64,000 nt of DNA from the NCBI GenBank assembly GCA_026120185.1, contig JANUWF010002421.1, forward strand, positions 1,798,001 through 1,862,000, given 5' to 3'. The position numbers and the translations under genes were made by a program. Under the pieces are notes generated by a model. That model saw only the letters and a list, made by a program, of their open reading frames with translations, had not been told where the DNA came from and made no database searches. Below, one piece after another: positions 13,066 through 23,410 of the stretch; the stretch's first letter is position 1; each line of letters opens with the position of its first letter. Source of the DNA: Voacanga thouarsii (taxonomy: Eukaryota > Streptophyta > Magnoliopsida > Gentianales > Apocynaceae).

Positions 13066-14033
13066 ATGTATAGTTTTATTCTGTTGTCCATTATTCTCAA
13101 GGAGAATAAGTTTACTGGACCAAACTATGTGGATTGAAAAAGGAATTTGAATATAGTACTCACTTCGGAAGAGTACAAGTATGTTCTGACCAACCCTTGT
13201 CCTGAAATTAGGGAAGATTCCATGGACTAGGATCGTAAGACAGAGAAGGCATAGAGAAAAGCTGATGAAATGACTTGATACTATATGTTGTCTTCCCTAT
13301 CCAATGTTCTCCAGTGTAGGCACGAGAACATGCCTACTGCATACGACATCGATGTTTCGTTCACACTATGTTTGCTGACAAGAGTCAGCTTGCAAGGCAG
13401 GAAGCTCTTAGAGCAATCATGAACACTAGGATGGTTGAGAGGGCATCGGTTCACGAGCATATGCTCAAGATGATTGCCCACTTTGAAGAGGCCGAGAGCC
13501 AAATTGATATGGTTCTTGAGACTTTACCAAAATTGTACTCTTAGTTTAAGTTAAATTATATCATGAACAAGTTGAGTATGTCTTTGCTAGAGTTGATGAA
13601 GGAACTTCAGGCTGTAGAAAAAATTATGAAACCTAATTTAAAGATTTTGGTTATTCATTCTGGTTTATCTTCTAGAATTGGCCCTAAGCTCAAGAAGTTC
13701 AAAAAGAAGAAGGCCCAGAATAATGTAGGGCCTCAGCCTAAGGCATCCAAGCCCGGTCTATCTAAGCCCAACAATAAGCCCAAGGGCAACTGTTTTAAAT
13801 GTGGTAAGAAGGGGCACTTCAAAAAGGATTGTCCGGACTTTTTTGCCAAATCCTCTCCAGGTATTACTTTTTACTTAGAGTCTATTTTGATGGTTGGATC
13901 ATCATCTACTTGGATTGTTAATTTTGGAGCCACTAACCATATATGTAACTCCTTCTAGGGATTCAGCAAGATAACACGACTCAGTAGAGGAGAGCATAGA
14001 CTTAGAGTGGACAATGGAGCACAAGTGTGGAAT
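13066..14033 (+). pseudogene. copia gag and protease remnant
   Basis: The reading starts at ATG 13066 and passes GPNYVDWKRNLN, a conserved copia gag start, then breaks by frameshifts and stops. The open part 13563-13958 (131 aa) carries lysine-rich spacer and a complete CCHC zinc knuckle, CFKCGKKGHFKKDC (13791-13832), which in the family binds RNA. It then reaches a protease-like site where D-S-G has become N-F-G (near 13919), so the catalytic Asp is lost. After about 14033 the sequence jumps to the region after integrase. The paralogue is at 48204-49053. Confidence 0.88.
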
Positions 14034-14613
14034 TGGAAGGGAACTTAATTGATGCCTCAACTTCTAGCAGCTCAATTGAGGAACCAAAAGAGACACAACT
14101 AGATATTCCCATATAGACTGAGTTGTGTCGTAGTGAAAGGATATTTAGGGGTTCCTGAAAGATGTAGTGGAGAGGCCTTTGAAGCTATCTCTGACCATTA
14201 GGAACAAGATTCCATTAGATACGATGAGGCCATTGTTGATGTTGATGAGAATAAATGGCAAACCACAATGGATGCTAAGATTGAGTCTATGTACCTCAAT
14301 CAAGTCTAGGAACTTGTCACTGTACCTAAAGTGATTAAACCCACAGGGTGTAAGTGGGTATACAAGAGAAATAGAGGTGTGGATGGAAAGGTGAACACCT
14401 TTAAAGCAAGCTTGGTCGCAAAAGGCTATACTCAGAAAGAAGGAATCGATTATTAGGATACCTTTTTCCCAATTGACATGCTTAAGTCTATACGCATTCT
14501 CTTGGCTATCACATGTTACTATGACTACGAGATATGGAAAACAGATGTCAAGACAACCTTTTTTTAATAGCTATAGTAGCGAAGACATCTATATATCCCA
14601 GCCTGAAGGCTTG
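14034..14613 (+). pseudogene. copia pol part 1 (post-integrase linker and RT start)
   Basis: This continues the 9218-29712 element after loss of integrase. The RT N-terminal region is clear: CKWVYKRNRGVDGK, LVAKGYTQKEGID and YYDYEIWKTDVKT, with several stops. It is cut at 14613 by the minus-strand element 14614-20556. Reading resumes at 20557 using the right-hand duplication copy gctta. Confidence 0.88.
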
Positions 14614-16156
14614 TGATGCGTATGGATTTGGGTATAAAAATCATATAAAAATAAGCACATTCCCAATCAAGTTTAAATTAAAACGTTAACTCCAAACTAC
14701 ACATATGTGCAAGCGTACTCATCATTAACATAGCATAGGGTTCCAATGAGTGTCGATCCTCAAGGAACAAGTATGGATTAATCCCTTTTCTTTCATTTTT
14801 TAACCGACTTAATAAAGTGAAAAAGAATAAAAAGGAAAATAAAATAAAATAATAGAAAAGAATATATACATGTTAAGGATGGAGAATTATGTAATTTAAA
14901 CCATTGTCTTGACAAATATGATCTTAAAGGACTTAACCATTATCATAACTAATCATTCTCTTGGCATCATGAAAGATTAAGATAGATTCACTTCTTTGGT
15001 CAATCCATGAAATCACTATCTTCTAGATAAATTAGTATCACTTGGTCTGTCTCAACTAATTCACCTAAAAGTTACATTGAACACAATCCTTAATTAAATT
15101 TCCTTGATCTGGAAAATTTAAAGTATGAAATTAATCAATGAATCATTGGTCTGACAAACATTAATTAATCTTTAATTACCGAGTCCTCAACAATTAACCC
15201 TTTTGGTCTAATAAGTTAATAGCCAATAAATATGAAATCAATAAATTGAAACCACCATCAACCCCTTTGGTCTAGTAAGTTAATGGAAAGAAGCAACCAA
15301 TTAATCTCGTACTAAGCACAAGTAATTAAATACCAACAATAACAATCAATTAATCAAAAGATCAAAATAACTCTAAAAATCATGAATACCTAAAACAATG
15401 TCAAATTACAATAAAACAATTAATACATCATTGTTCAAGAAAAAAAAAACAAAGTAAAAGAAAGCACTCATAGACAAGCCTCATTCTTCTTCCTTTATAG
15501 ACCTTCTTGTACAACCCTCCTTGAATTGGTAGAATTCCTCCTTGATTTGAGTGATTTGATGATATGATCTGCAATTTCCCCATTTTCTCTTGTGTTTTCC
15601 CTTTATTTATAGGCTTTAGAAGTGCCTAAAATCGTTCCTTAAAGGTTCTTGGCCGACTAGAAGTAGGAAAATACTAAAACTCTGTAAATTGCCAAAACCC
15701 GTGAACGAAAATCAAAGCATCAGCTTAGCATCAGGGCATAGCCAGCGCCGCCTATCCTGGCTAGGGCCAGCGCCGGTTGTGATCTGTTTCTTCAGTTGTT
15801 CATTGATTTTTCTTGATTTTTGCACCATCTTTTCTAGAGTGCAGCCGGTGCTGGTTCTAGCCTCCCAACGGTGCCGGTTTGGTTCTATTCCGCTCCATTT
15901 TACTGATTTATTATCTCTCGAAGTGCGTGCCAACAGCACGTGGCCGGCGCCGGTTCCTCTGTCCTGGTCGGTGCCGCCTCTGTTCTGTTTTGCGACGTTT
16001 TGTCTTATTTTACCCCTAAAATATGAAATAACGCACACAATACCTTTCCAAGGGTAAAATCTTCATTATGAAGGAATATAACTAGTTATTGAATAAAATA
16101 TATCACAAAATAGCCTCAAATAACTAGGAAATATATGACTAATTTAGGCCCTATCA
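14614..16156 (-). mobile_element. family-D 3' LTR of the 14614-20556 element
   Basis: It runs from TGATGCGTATGG to GGCCCTATCA on the + strand, 1543 bp. It is the fuller of the pair and includes the GC-rich cassette (about 15720-15990) and a TATA box at 15604-15611. The ORFs 15689-16057 and 15712-16038 lie in the cassette on opposite strands and are not supported as genes. Confidence 0.88.
15604..15611 (-). promoter_or_regulatory. LTR TATA box
   Basis: TATAAATA on the minus strand inside GCCTATAAATAAA, at the same place as in the LTRs at 10500 and 58051. Confidence 0.55.
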
Positions 16157-16173
16157 CATTCCCCCACACTTAA
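16157..16173 (-). other. Athila-type polypurine tract
   Basis: On the minus strand this reads TTAAGTGTGGGGGAATG and is directly followed by the LTR start TGATAG. It is the plus-strand primer position of the 14614-20556 element. Confidence 0.82.
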
Positions 16174-17570
16174 CTCTTTGCTTGTCCTCAAGTAAAGTAG
16201 CAAAGACAAGTAGGAAAAACACAAGGTTTCACAAAAAATCACTCAATTACTTTCAAAACCATATCTTCAACGCTTTCTTCATTCAAGGCAACAAAACATA
16301 AGCTACTATATCTTTCATGACAAATGCAAAACTTGTGTAACTGAATAATGACTAGTAGAACCATCTCAATACTTAACAATATTCTCAAACCATTGGAAAG
16401 TATTTAGTTCAAAAAGAATGTGCATTCTATAAGCTTACTTTTCATACACTCTCTCCATTAATTCGAGACATATCATGATTCTACTTGGGTCAAGTAAGAC
16501 TTTTATGCTTGTAATATAAGGTTAAAGGGTTTGTAATGTAGCTTTCAAATGAAGGATATAGGAAAATCAAATATCAAAGAGATGAGAGTTTGCAAGAAAA
16601 GGATAAACAAGACATACCAAAAATTCCAAACTTTTCTTGCTCTTCTATTCCAAAATCAATCAAAACCCATAACCTTGTATGACAATTATAGCATAGTTCA
16701 AGCAAATCTTGCATTTTTTTTCTTTCTCAATAATCTTAACTCGTCACTCATTTTGCACAAGTGTATAAAAAATTTCAGCAATTTTTTCAGCTTTCTTCCT
16801 GTGCTCTTTCTTCTCTTTCTCTTTCAGCTTTTCTCTCTCTTTTTCTCTCTATTTTTTTTCTTTCTTTCCAAATACTGCTTTTGTTTGCTTCTCAGTTTAT
16901 TTCCTTCAAACCTTTTCTAGCAGCTTTTTGGTTTTTCTCAAGTTCTCTTTTCTCTTTTTTTTTTCTTTTTTTCTTTTTCTTTCTTTCACAACTCCACTCA
17001 ACAATGATGCATGACTGAACGTAACAAGTCCTGACATTTACACACGCTTTCCCCCTCATAACTCCCTTACTTGTACTTGTATCCATCCAGAGTAATCAAA
17101 GATTGGGAAGAATTATCAAACTCTAAGAAAGAAGTAATAGACAAAGTATGATAATAGGTTTAAAAAAAGAAATTGACAATTTTTGGCTCAAAATAGGCAC
17201 TACGAATAATATAAAATAGGTAGGCTTGAAATGCTCAAACTATCCAAAGAAGGCTTGTTACTGTCATCCTTAAGTTAAATCATGAATGTCTTTCTTATTT
17301 TGCCTCGAGAGGTATTCAAGTAAGTTCTAAAATGCTCAATGAATTTTAGCATAAAAACAGGTTTAAGAATAATGTAAAGCATATGATCAAGAACTACTTA
17401 GTCCAAGTGCGTGCAAAAAGTCATGCATAAGCCACAATTGATATATAACATATGTTCTATTATCTAGCACAAAGACATGCATTAAAAATACATCTTGAAA
17501 GCTAAAAAAAAATTAGAAAAATTTGGAAAAATTTTCTCATAGAAGAAGTATAGAAGAATTCCCATTCTAA
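16174..17570 (-). other. internal non-coding region with pyrimidine-rich tract
   Basis: Part of the internal region of the 14614-20556 element. About 16770-16990 is strongly T/C-rich on the + strand (purine-rich on the element's strand). The ORFs 16549-16920, 16761-17018 and 16892-17086 are the low-complexity translation of this tract. I see no conserved domain. Confidence 0.6.
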
Positions 17571-17956
17571 CCACTCCCCCACACTGAAACTGGACATTGT
17601 CCTCAATGGCCAAACAAATAAAACAAGAAAATATCGCCACCGGACCAAAAATAAAGGGAAAAAGATAAGAAAGAAAATACTTCCATGACGGAGTAGCTCC
17701 AATTTTCCAAACTTTGTGCTCAAAATAAAATGGATAAAAACTCGGACAAAGTATATCACCAAACCACTCCCCCACACTTAAATTGGACAATGTCCTCATT
17801 GGAAAAAAATAAACACAAGAAAGCATCACCAAAGGGACTAAAAATAATAATGGATTAGAAAGTTTAAGTAATACTTCCCAAGTGAAATAATGCTCCAATA
17901 GGTATCCAAACTTGAGATAAAGAGAAGGGCTTGTCCAAGATGACTTTACTCCTGTA
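17571..17956 (-). repeat. diverged tandem duplication carrying polypurine-like motifs
   Basis: Two units with a period of 193 bp start at 17571 and 17764. Each begins CCACTCCCCCACACT on the + strand, followed by a GGACA-TGTCCTCA block, and on the element's strand resembles the true polypurine tract at 16157. The units have diverged clearly. The hydrophobic ORF 17482-17979 merely spans them. Related sequence lies at 62051-62270 in the element starting at 60084. Confidence 0.75.
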
Positions 17957-18042
17957 AAACAAAACACAAATAAAAGCACAAGGAAAATAATAATAAAATA
18001 AAAATATACCTAAATAAAAGAAAACAAACTAAAGAAAAAGGC

Positions 18043-18934
18043 TTAGATAAAAAATAAAACAAAAACTTTTTTACACTCATTATGCTTCCTCATCAAACCT
18101 TTGGAAAAGAACTTAAAGCTCACAGTAAAAGATAGGCATAATGAATGTAGAAAGAATGGAGGATTTTGAAAAATGGAGGGTTCATGAAAACGATTTGTCT
18201 TAGCAAAGCAAAACACATAAACCTCATTCTCTAACATTCCTTTAGAGACATAAATATCTTTTTCAACATATGAGTGCACATGGTATCTAACGGATGCATC
18301 AACTTTGAAAGTACCAATTAAGCCTTTAAAAGAATTTTTACAATTAAAATTCCCCTTTAAACTTAGTATTTGAGTTTTTAAAGATGGGATAGGGAAATCC
18401 TTACTTTTCAATACTTCTACAAAAACTAAGTTACCTCCCATTGAATAGGGTGAAGGGTAGAATTTGTCAACATTCTCAAAGGATTTCTTAGAATGAATGA
18501 TAAATCCAACCTCTCGAGGCATGTTAAACTCCATACATCATTATTAGGACCATTGTTCTCCAAGAAGTAAGAGGAACCTAAGAAATCATGTGAGAAAGAA
18601 ATATCAAAATTATGAGCACATAGGGTAGAATCACATACCTCTCTTGCCACATCATGCAATTGTCCCTCATAGCCTCTCTCTCACTCTCACTCTCTCTCTC
18701 TCTCTCTCTCTTTTCCATGGTCAATTGTACAGGCTAGCAAGAACTCATGAGTCTCCTCAACAATCTTCAATAATTGTGTCATTTGATCACACAATCATTG
18801 AAAAGCTTCTTCATGCCACCGAACAGATGAATTTGTATTGGCAACAAAAGAAATCACGAATGCTTCTAATGACGTCTCACTAAAAACATAACTGTGAGCT
18901 CGTAATATTGCCAATCCATCATCAATACATTAAT
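18043..18934 (-). pseudogene. unrecognised ORF of Athila-type non-autonomous elements, broken copy
   Basis: Two minus-strand pieces in different frames (18659-18426 and 18534-18043) align in order with the ORF at 61131-62015. Shared stretches include FSHDFLGSS, NNGPNNDVWSLTCL, KFYPSPYSMGGNLVF, VSKGMLENEVYVFCF and KGLMRKHNECK. One frameshift lies near 18490-18500. The upstream part to about 18934 also aligns but contains stops and a TC microsatellite within the reading. I recognise no named domain and see no zinc knuckle, protease or polymerase motif. It sits where gag would be, 3' of the primer site. It may be a structural protein of the element or a degenerate gag; its function is unknown. 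Confidence 0.65.
18691..18711. repeat. (TC)n microsatellite
   Basis: About ten TC units, preceded by an imperfect TC-rich run. It lies inside the region that aligns to the ORF of the 60084 element, so it has expanded within a former reading frame. Confidence 0.9.
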
Positions 18935-19438
18935 GCTTTTTTTTTTTTTTTGATAACTAAAAACTATTGTAATTGAATGGATGACAGCCAATTCATAAAT
19001 TTAATATTCAACTAAGATTAAAAATTGTAAATAAAGAAACAAATAATAAAATAAAATAAATTCAGTTCGTCAAAAATATCGTGTTAGCAAAAGTCCAAAC
19101 CTAAAAATAAGAAGAGTTAGTATTGATTCAAAATTATAGACGTAAAAATCATCCAATTCAAAATACAAAGATTACACATATTCCATATTAACATTAGGTT
19201 AGTAAAATTAAATAACTAAATATACAATCAATAGAAACATACAAAGACAAGTGAGTTATTATGAACATGAATATACCTATTTACATATTTACAACATATA
19301 GTGAAATTAAAATACAATTATACAAACAACAAAATATAGCACTTCTTCATACGAGGACCGTATATACATATTTACATATAGACATATGAACAGATAAACA
19401 TGGTTAAATGAATGATATCTAAGCTTTCATGATATTGT

Positions 19439-19456
19439 TCCCCAACAACGGCGCTA
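19439..19456 (-). other. primer-binding site, tRNA-Asp type (diverged)
   Basis: The minus strand reads TAGCGCCGTTGTTGGGGA, next to the LTR end CATCA. The intact form TGGCGCCGTTGCCGGGGA is at 60906-60923. It differs at a few positions. Confidence 0.85.
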
Positions 19457-19462
19457 AAAACT

Positions 19463-20556
19463 TGATGCATATGGATTTGGGTATAAAAATCATATAAAAA
19501 TAAGTACATTCCCAATCAAGTTTAAATTAAAATGTTAACCCTAAATTACACATATAAGCAAGCGTACTCATAATTAACATAGCATAGGGTTCAAACGAGT
19601 GTCGATCCTCAAGGAACAAGTATGCACTAATCTCTTTTCTTTCATTATTTAACCGACTTGATAAAGTGAAAAAGAATAAAAATGAAAATAAAATAAAATA
19701 ATAGAAAAGAATATATACATGTCAAGGATGGAGAATTATATAACTCAAACCATTATCTTGACAAATATGATCTTAAAGGACCTAACTATTATCATAACTA
19801 ATCATTCTCTTGGCAACATGAAGGATTAAGATAGATTCACTTCTTTGGTCAATCCATGAAATCACTATCTTCTAGATAAATTAGTATCACTTGGTCTGTC
19901 TCAACTAATTCACCCAAAAGATGCATTGAACACAATTCTTAATTAAATTTCCTTGATTTGGCAAATTTAAAGTATGAAATTAATCAATAAATTATTGGTC
20001 TGGCAAACATCAATTAATCTTTAATTACCGAGTCCTCAGCAATTAACCCCTTTGGTCTAGTAAGTTAATAGCCAATAAATATGAAATCAATAAATTGAAA
20101 CCACCATCAACCCTTTTGGTCTAGTAAGTTAATGGAAAGAAGCAACCAAGTAATCTCGTACTAAGCATAAGTAATTAAATACCAAGAATAACAATCAATT
20201 AATCAAAAGATCAAAATAACTCTAAAAATCATGAATACCTAAAATAATGTCAAATTATAATAAAACAATTAATACATCATTATTCAAGAAAAAAAATTTC
20301 ACAGATTTTCATCACCTCAAAGTGGGTGCCAGCAGCACGTAGCCGGCGTCGGTTCCTCTGTCCTGGCTGGCACCGCCTCTATTTTGTTTTGCGACGTTTT
20401 TATCTTATTTTACCCCTAAAATCTGAAATAATACACAAAATACCTTTCCAAGGGTAAAATCTCTAATATGAAGGAATATTACTAGTTATTGAACAACATA
20501 TATCACAAAATAGCCTCAATTAACTAGGAAATATATGACTAATTTACACCCTATTA
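19463..20556 (-). mobile_element. family-D 5' LTR with internal deletion
   Basis: It runs from TGATGCATATGG to the diverged end CCCTATTA on the + strand, 1094 bp. Compared with its partner 14614-16156, some 450-500 bp are missing around 20290, including the TATA box and much of the GC-rich cassette. Its + strand right end has CTATTA in place of CTATCA. Confidence 0.87.
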
Positions 20557-20675
20557 GCTTAGTTGTGAAAGGTCAAGAACATCTGGTTTGCAAGCTTAAG
20601 AAGTCCATTAATGGACTTGAGCAAGCATCGTGAGTATGGAACATGCATTTTGTTGAGACTGCAAAGTCTTATGGG
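20557..20675 (+). pseudogene. copia RT fragment, part 2
   Basis: It continues the copia RT across the inserted element. The reading passes GQEHLVCKLKKSINGL and EQAS and is then cut by the solo LTR at 20676. The frame joins 14613 through the duplication copy gctta, and joins 22371 through the left duplication copy atggg. Confidence 0.88.
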
Positions 20676-22365
20676 TGTTAGTGTTATGCCCTAGAGGCAA
20701 TTACTTGTACATCGTATATGACACATTTTATTTTAATGAAATGCCTTATTTATCTTACAGTTTTTTTTGTTTACTTTTATGTAATATAACTATTAGATAA
20801 AGTCCCTAGTATAACACTGTGTTAAAAAAATCATGATAGAGATCATGATATGAGATTCCTACTCACTGTATAGTGTTAGTACTTAAATAGTCCCTATTCG
20901 TAGTATTAATGAGACATGACATCATTAATGCATTAAGACTAGCATATGTTAGACTTCCTGATTTGATCAAGCATTGGTTCTCTTATCCGTGAGTATTGAG
21001 ATACTCAAAGTTAACACGTGGATGCTTGTTAATGGAACAAGTTCATTGGATGACCTAATTTTGAGATAATCACATGGATAACTATTTAGTGCCAGTGATA
21101 TAATCTCAATATAGCAAACGTGCAAGTATCTTTAGACTTGAGATCTCCAAAGTACTTTGTTTGTTGAACATTTTGCTTTGATTCCAATTTCTGGAGCCAA
21201 ATCGAAGGTCGCCTATAGGATGGATATTGGGTACATTGTGAGGTAAACGAAAGTAGTTGAGATGGTCAATAAAGGATTTACCACTCCTAATAGTATGGGT
21301 GAATATCCCACGGCCACTAGTAGGAATTACTACTTGAGAAGTTCTTGGCCAAGGCGACTGTGTATTGGAAATAGTTTCAATTGATACACATCTAGAGTAG
21401 TGGGTTCCTAGTACAAGTACTATTATATTCGGGCCAGAAGGAGTTGGCACTAATTCTGTACTCCAAATTGAATGAGATATTATATGATGAAAAGAGTTAA
21501 TTACACTGTAGTTTATTATTGAAGGATTCATGTCAAGCCACTTGACTTCCTAGACTCTTAGGTGGTCATGATGTGTTTCTAGATACCGCTCATGATCTCG
21601 AAATATGGGTTTATTAATTGATGAATTAATAAACCAATCCTTATCAGAATCAATATGATTAATTCTAATTAATTATGGATTATTAATCTCAAAGATGCTT
21701 GGATTAATTCATGTCGCCACCAATTGACTGGGAAAGCTAATAGGTCACACACAATAGAGGATTATATACTCAAAATCTTATTTGATAACATAGTGGGGTT
21801 AATTGCGAGAAAGAGAAGTTGTTGTGGCCAAATTATAATTGTGAGAACTTGATGTTTCCAATTATAATTATGGAATTCTAACTGTTTTAGAATTCTTAGA
21901 TTGAGGATTTTTCAGCAGGATTTTTGTGTTATATAGGATATACACATGAAACCCTAGATATATATAAGACACGAAAATCTCCAAAACTCTCCTCTCTCTC
22001 TCTCACGTTGTTTTTTGGAAAAACAAGAAGAACACCAAAACCCCTAGCTGCCATTGTTTTTCTACTTGCACAAGAAATTTTGGTGCTTAAGTGTATTCTT
22101 TTTGTGAATTTCTGTTAGAGATAATCACACACTGTGATTATAGTGGTTAGACGTTCAACGCTCATGGTATTTGATCAAGAAGATTGCTGGATTGTGTCTC
22201 GACTTGAAGAAGGAAAAATTTTATTTTCCACACGATCAAAGAAAGGTAAAAAGTGTTACCTTTGTTAATTTTATGTCTTGTTTTCCACACATATGCGGAT
22301 CCTGGGATGGTATCTCGTATTATTTTTCCACTACGCCATATATGATATACGAGAAATACCCAACA
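20676..22365 (+). mobile_element. copia-like (family E) solo LTR
   Basis: It begins TGTTAGTGTTATGCCC and ends ATACCCAACA, with short inverted ends as expected for an LTR. Flanks atggg (20671-20675) and atagg (22366-22370) match in 4 of 5. It splits the copia RT, and removing it with one flank copy restores the reading frame. Length is 1690 bp. A TATA-like tatatataag lies at 21959-21968, which supports + orientation. No other copy of this family is in the window. Assignment to copia rests on the end sequences only. Confidence 0.82.
21959..21968 (+). promoter_or_regulatory. LTR TATA-like box
   Basis: tatatataag lies about 400 bp before the LTR end. It fits an LTR promoter position, but the surroundings are AT-rich. 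Confidence 0.35.
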
Positions 22366-23410
22366 ATAGGTTCATACAAAACGTGAATGAACTATGTCTA
22401 TATAGAATGTCAGATGGGAACAATGTGTCTTTTATGATTCTTTATGTAAATTACATTCCACACATTGAAAATAATGTAGGGGCATTGTCATCTATAAAAG
22501 ATTGTCCATCAAGTTAATTTAGCATAAAGGATATGGAAGAAGCTAGCTATATTCTGGGTATTAAGTTTCTTAGAGATAGGAGGCAAATAATGTTAGGCTT
22601 ATCTCAATCAACTTATATTGACAAGATACTAGCTAGGTTTAGCATAGATCCATGCAAAGAGGCAATCATACCCTTTAAGTATAGGTTGACTTCATCTTCC
22701 AAGCAGTGTCCTAGAACACAGGAGGAAAATGTGAGGATGAGAAGGATTCCCTTTGCTTCGGTAGTGGGAAGTCTCATGTACGCCATGCTTTGTATTAGGC
22801 CGAACATCTGCTTTGCAGTAAGTATGGTCAGTAGCCATTAGTCAAACCTTAGGGAAGAACATTGGCAAGTTATAAAGCATATACTCAAGTAGCTAAAGGG
22901 AACGAGTGATTATATGCTAGTTTATAGAGCTGATGACTTAGTTCCTACCGGTTACACGGACTCAGATTTCTAGGAAGATAAAGATGAAAGAAAATCCACT
23001 AGTAGATATGTCTTTACTTTGTCTGGAGGGGCTATTTTATGAAGGAGTGTTAAGCAGTCTTGCATTACTGATTCTACCATGGAAGCTAAGTATGTAGCAG
23101 CTTCAGAAGCTTCTAATGAAGCAGTTTGGCTCTAAAAGTTCCTCATAGAACTTGGAGTTGTGCCATACATGGACAGGCACATAACAATATATTGTAAGAA
23201 TTCTGGAGTTGTGTCACAATGTAAGGAGCCAAGAAACCTTAGAAAGGGTAAACATATTGAAAAGAAGTATCACTTGATCCGGGAGTTCATCCAGAAACAG
23301 CAGATAGTGGTTGATCAAATTTCCTCAGCAAAATAATCTGGTGGACCCATTTACCAAGCCTTTGACGGAGAAGGAGTTTAAAAGACACTTAGACGTCATA
23401 GGGGTAAGTG
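22366..23410 (+). pseudogene. copia RT C-terminal part and RNase H, part 3
   Basis: The reading moves through several frames. The YVDD box is mutated to YVNY (near 22446). The piece 22533-22841 carries ASYILGIKFLRDRRQ, LGLSQSTYIDKILARF and VGSLMYAMLCIRPNICFAV, typical of copia RT ends. RNase H follows with KSTSRYVFTLSG, DSTMEAKYVAASEA and the 3' end ADPFTK-like block near 23340. Stops are frequent. It runs up to the polypurine tract, which is separated from it by the solo LTR 23418-27780. Confidence 0.9.

Larger units (their letters stand above)
14614..20556 (-). mobile_element. non-autonomous Athila-type LTR retrotransposon
   Basis: It has two family-D LTRs in the same orientation (14614-16156 and 19463-20556). 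A tRNA-Asp-type primer site adjoins the right one and a polypurine tract the left one, so the element reads on the minus strand. Flanks gcttg (14609-14613) and gctta (20557-20561) match in 4 of 5. The 3.3-kb internal region shows no gag, protease, RT, RNase H or integrase. It holds an unrecognised ORF remnant, a tandem duplication with polypurine-like motifs and a pyrimidine-rich stretch. This structure fits a large retrotransposon derivative mobilised in trans by an Athila-like partner. That dependence is inference. Confidence 0.88.

Noticed and set aside
16549..17086. ORFs rich in Phe/Leu/Ser or Lys/Glu
   Set aside because: They translate a pyrimidine-rich tract inside a non-autonomous element and are low-complexity artefacts.
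17482..17979. 165-aa hydrophobic ORF, possible membrane protein
   Set aside because: It spans a diverged non-coding tandem duplication with polypurine-like motifs and is hydrophobic because of T-rich sequence. The counterpart near 62051 is not open in the same way.
21106..21531. 141-aa minus-strand ORF
   Set aside because: It is wholly within the family-E solo LTR and antisense to its likely transcription; no recognised motif.
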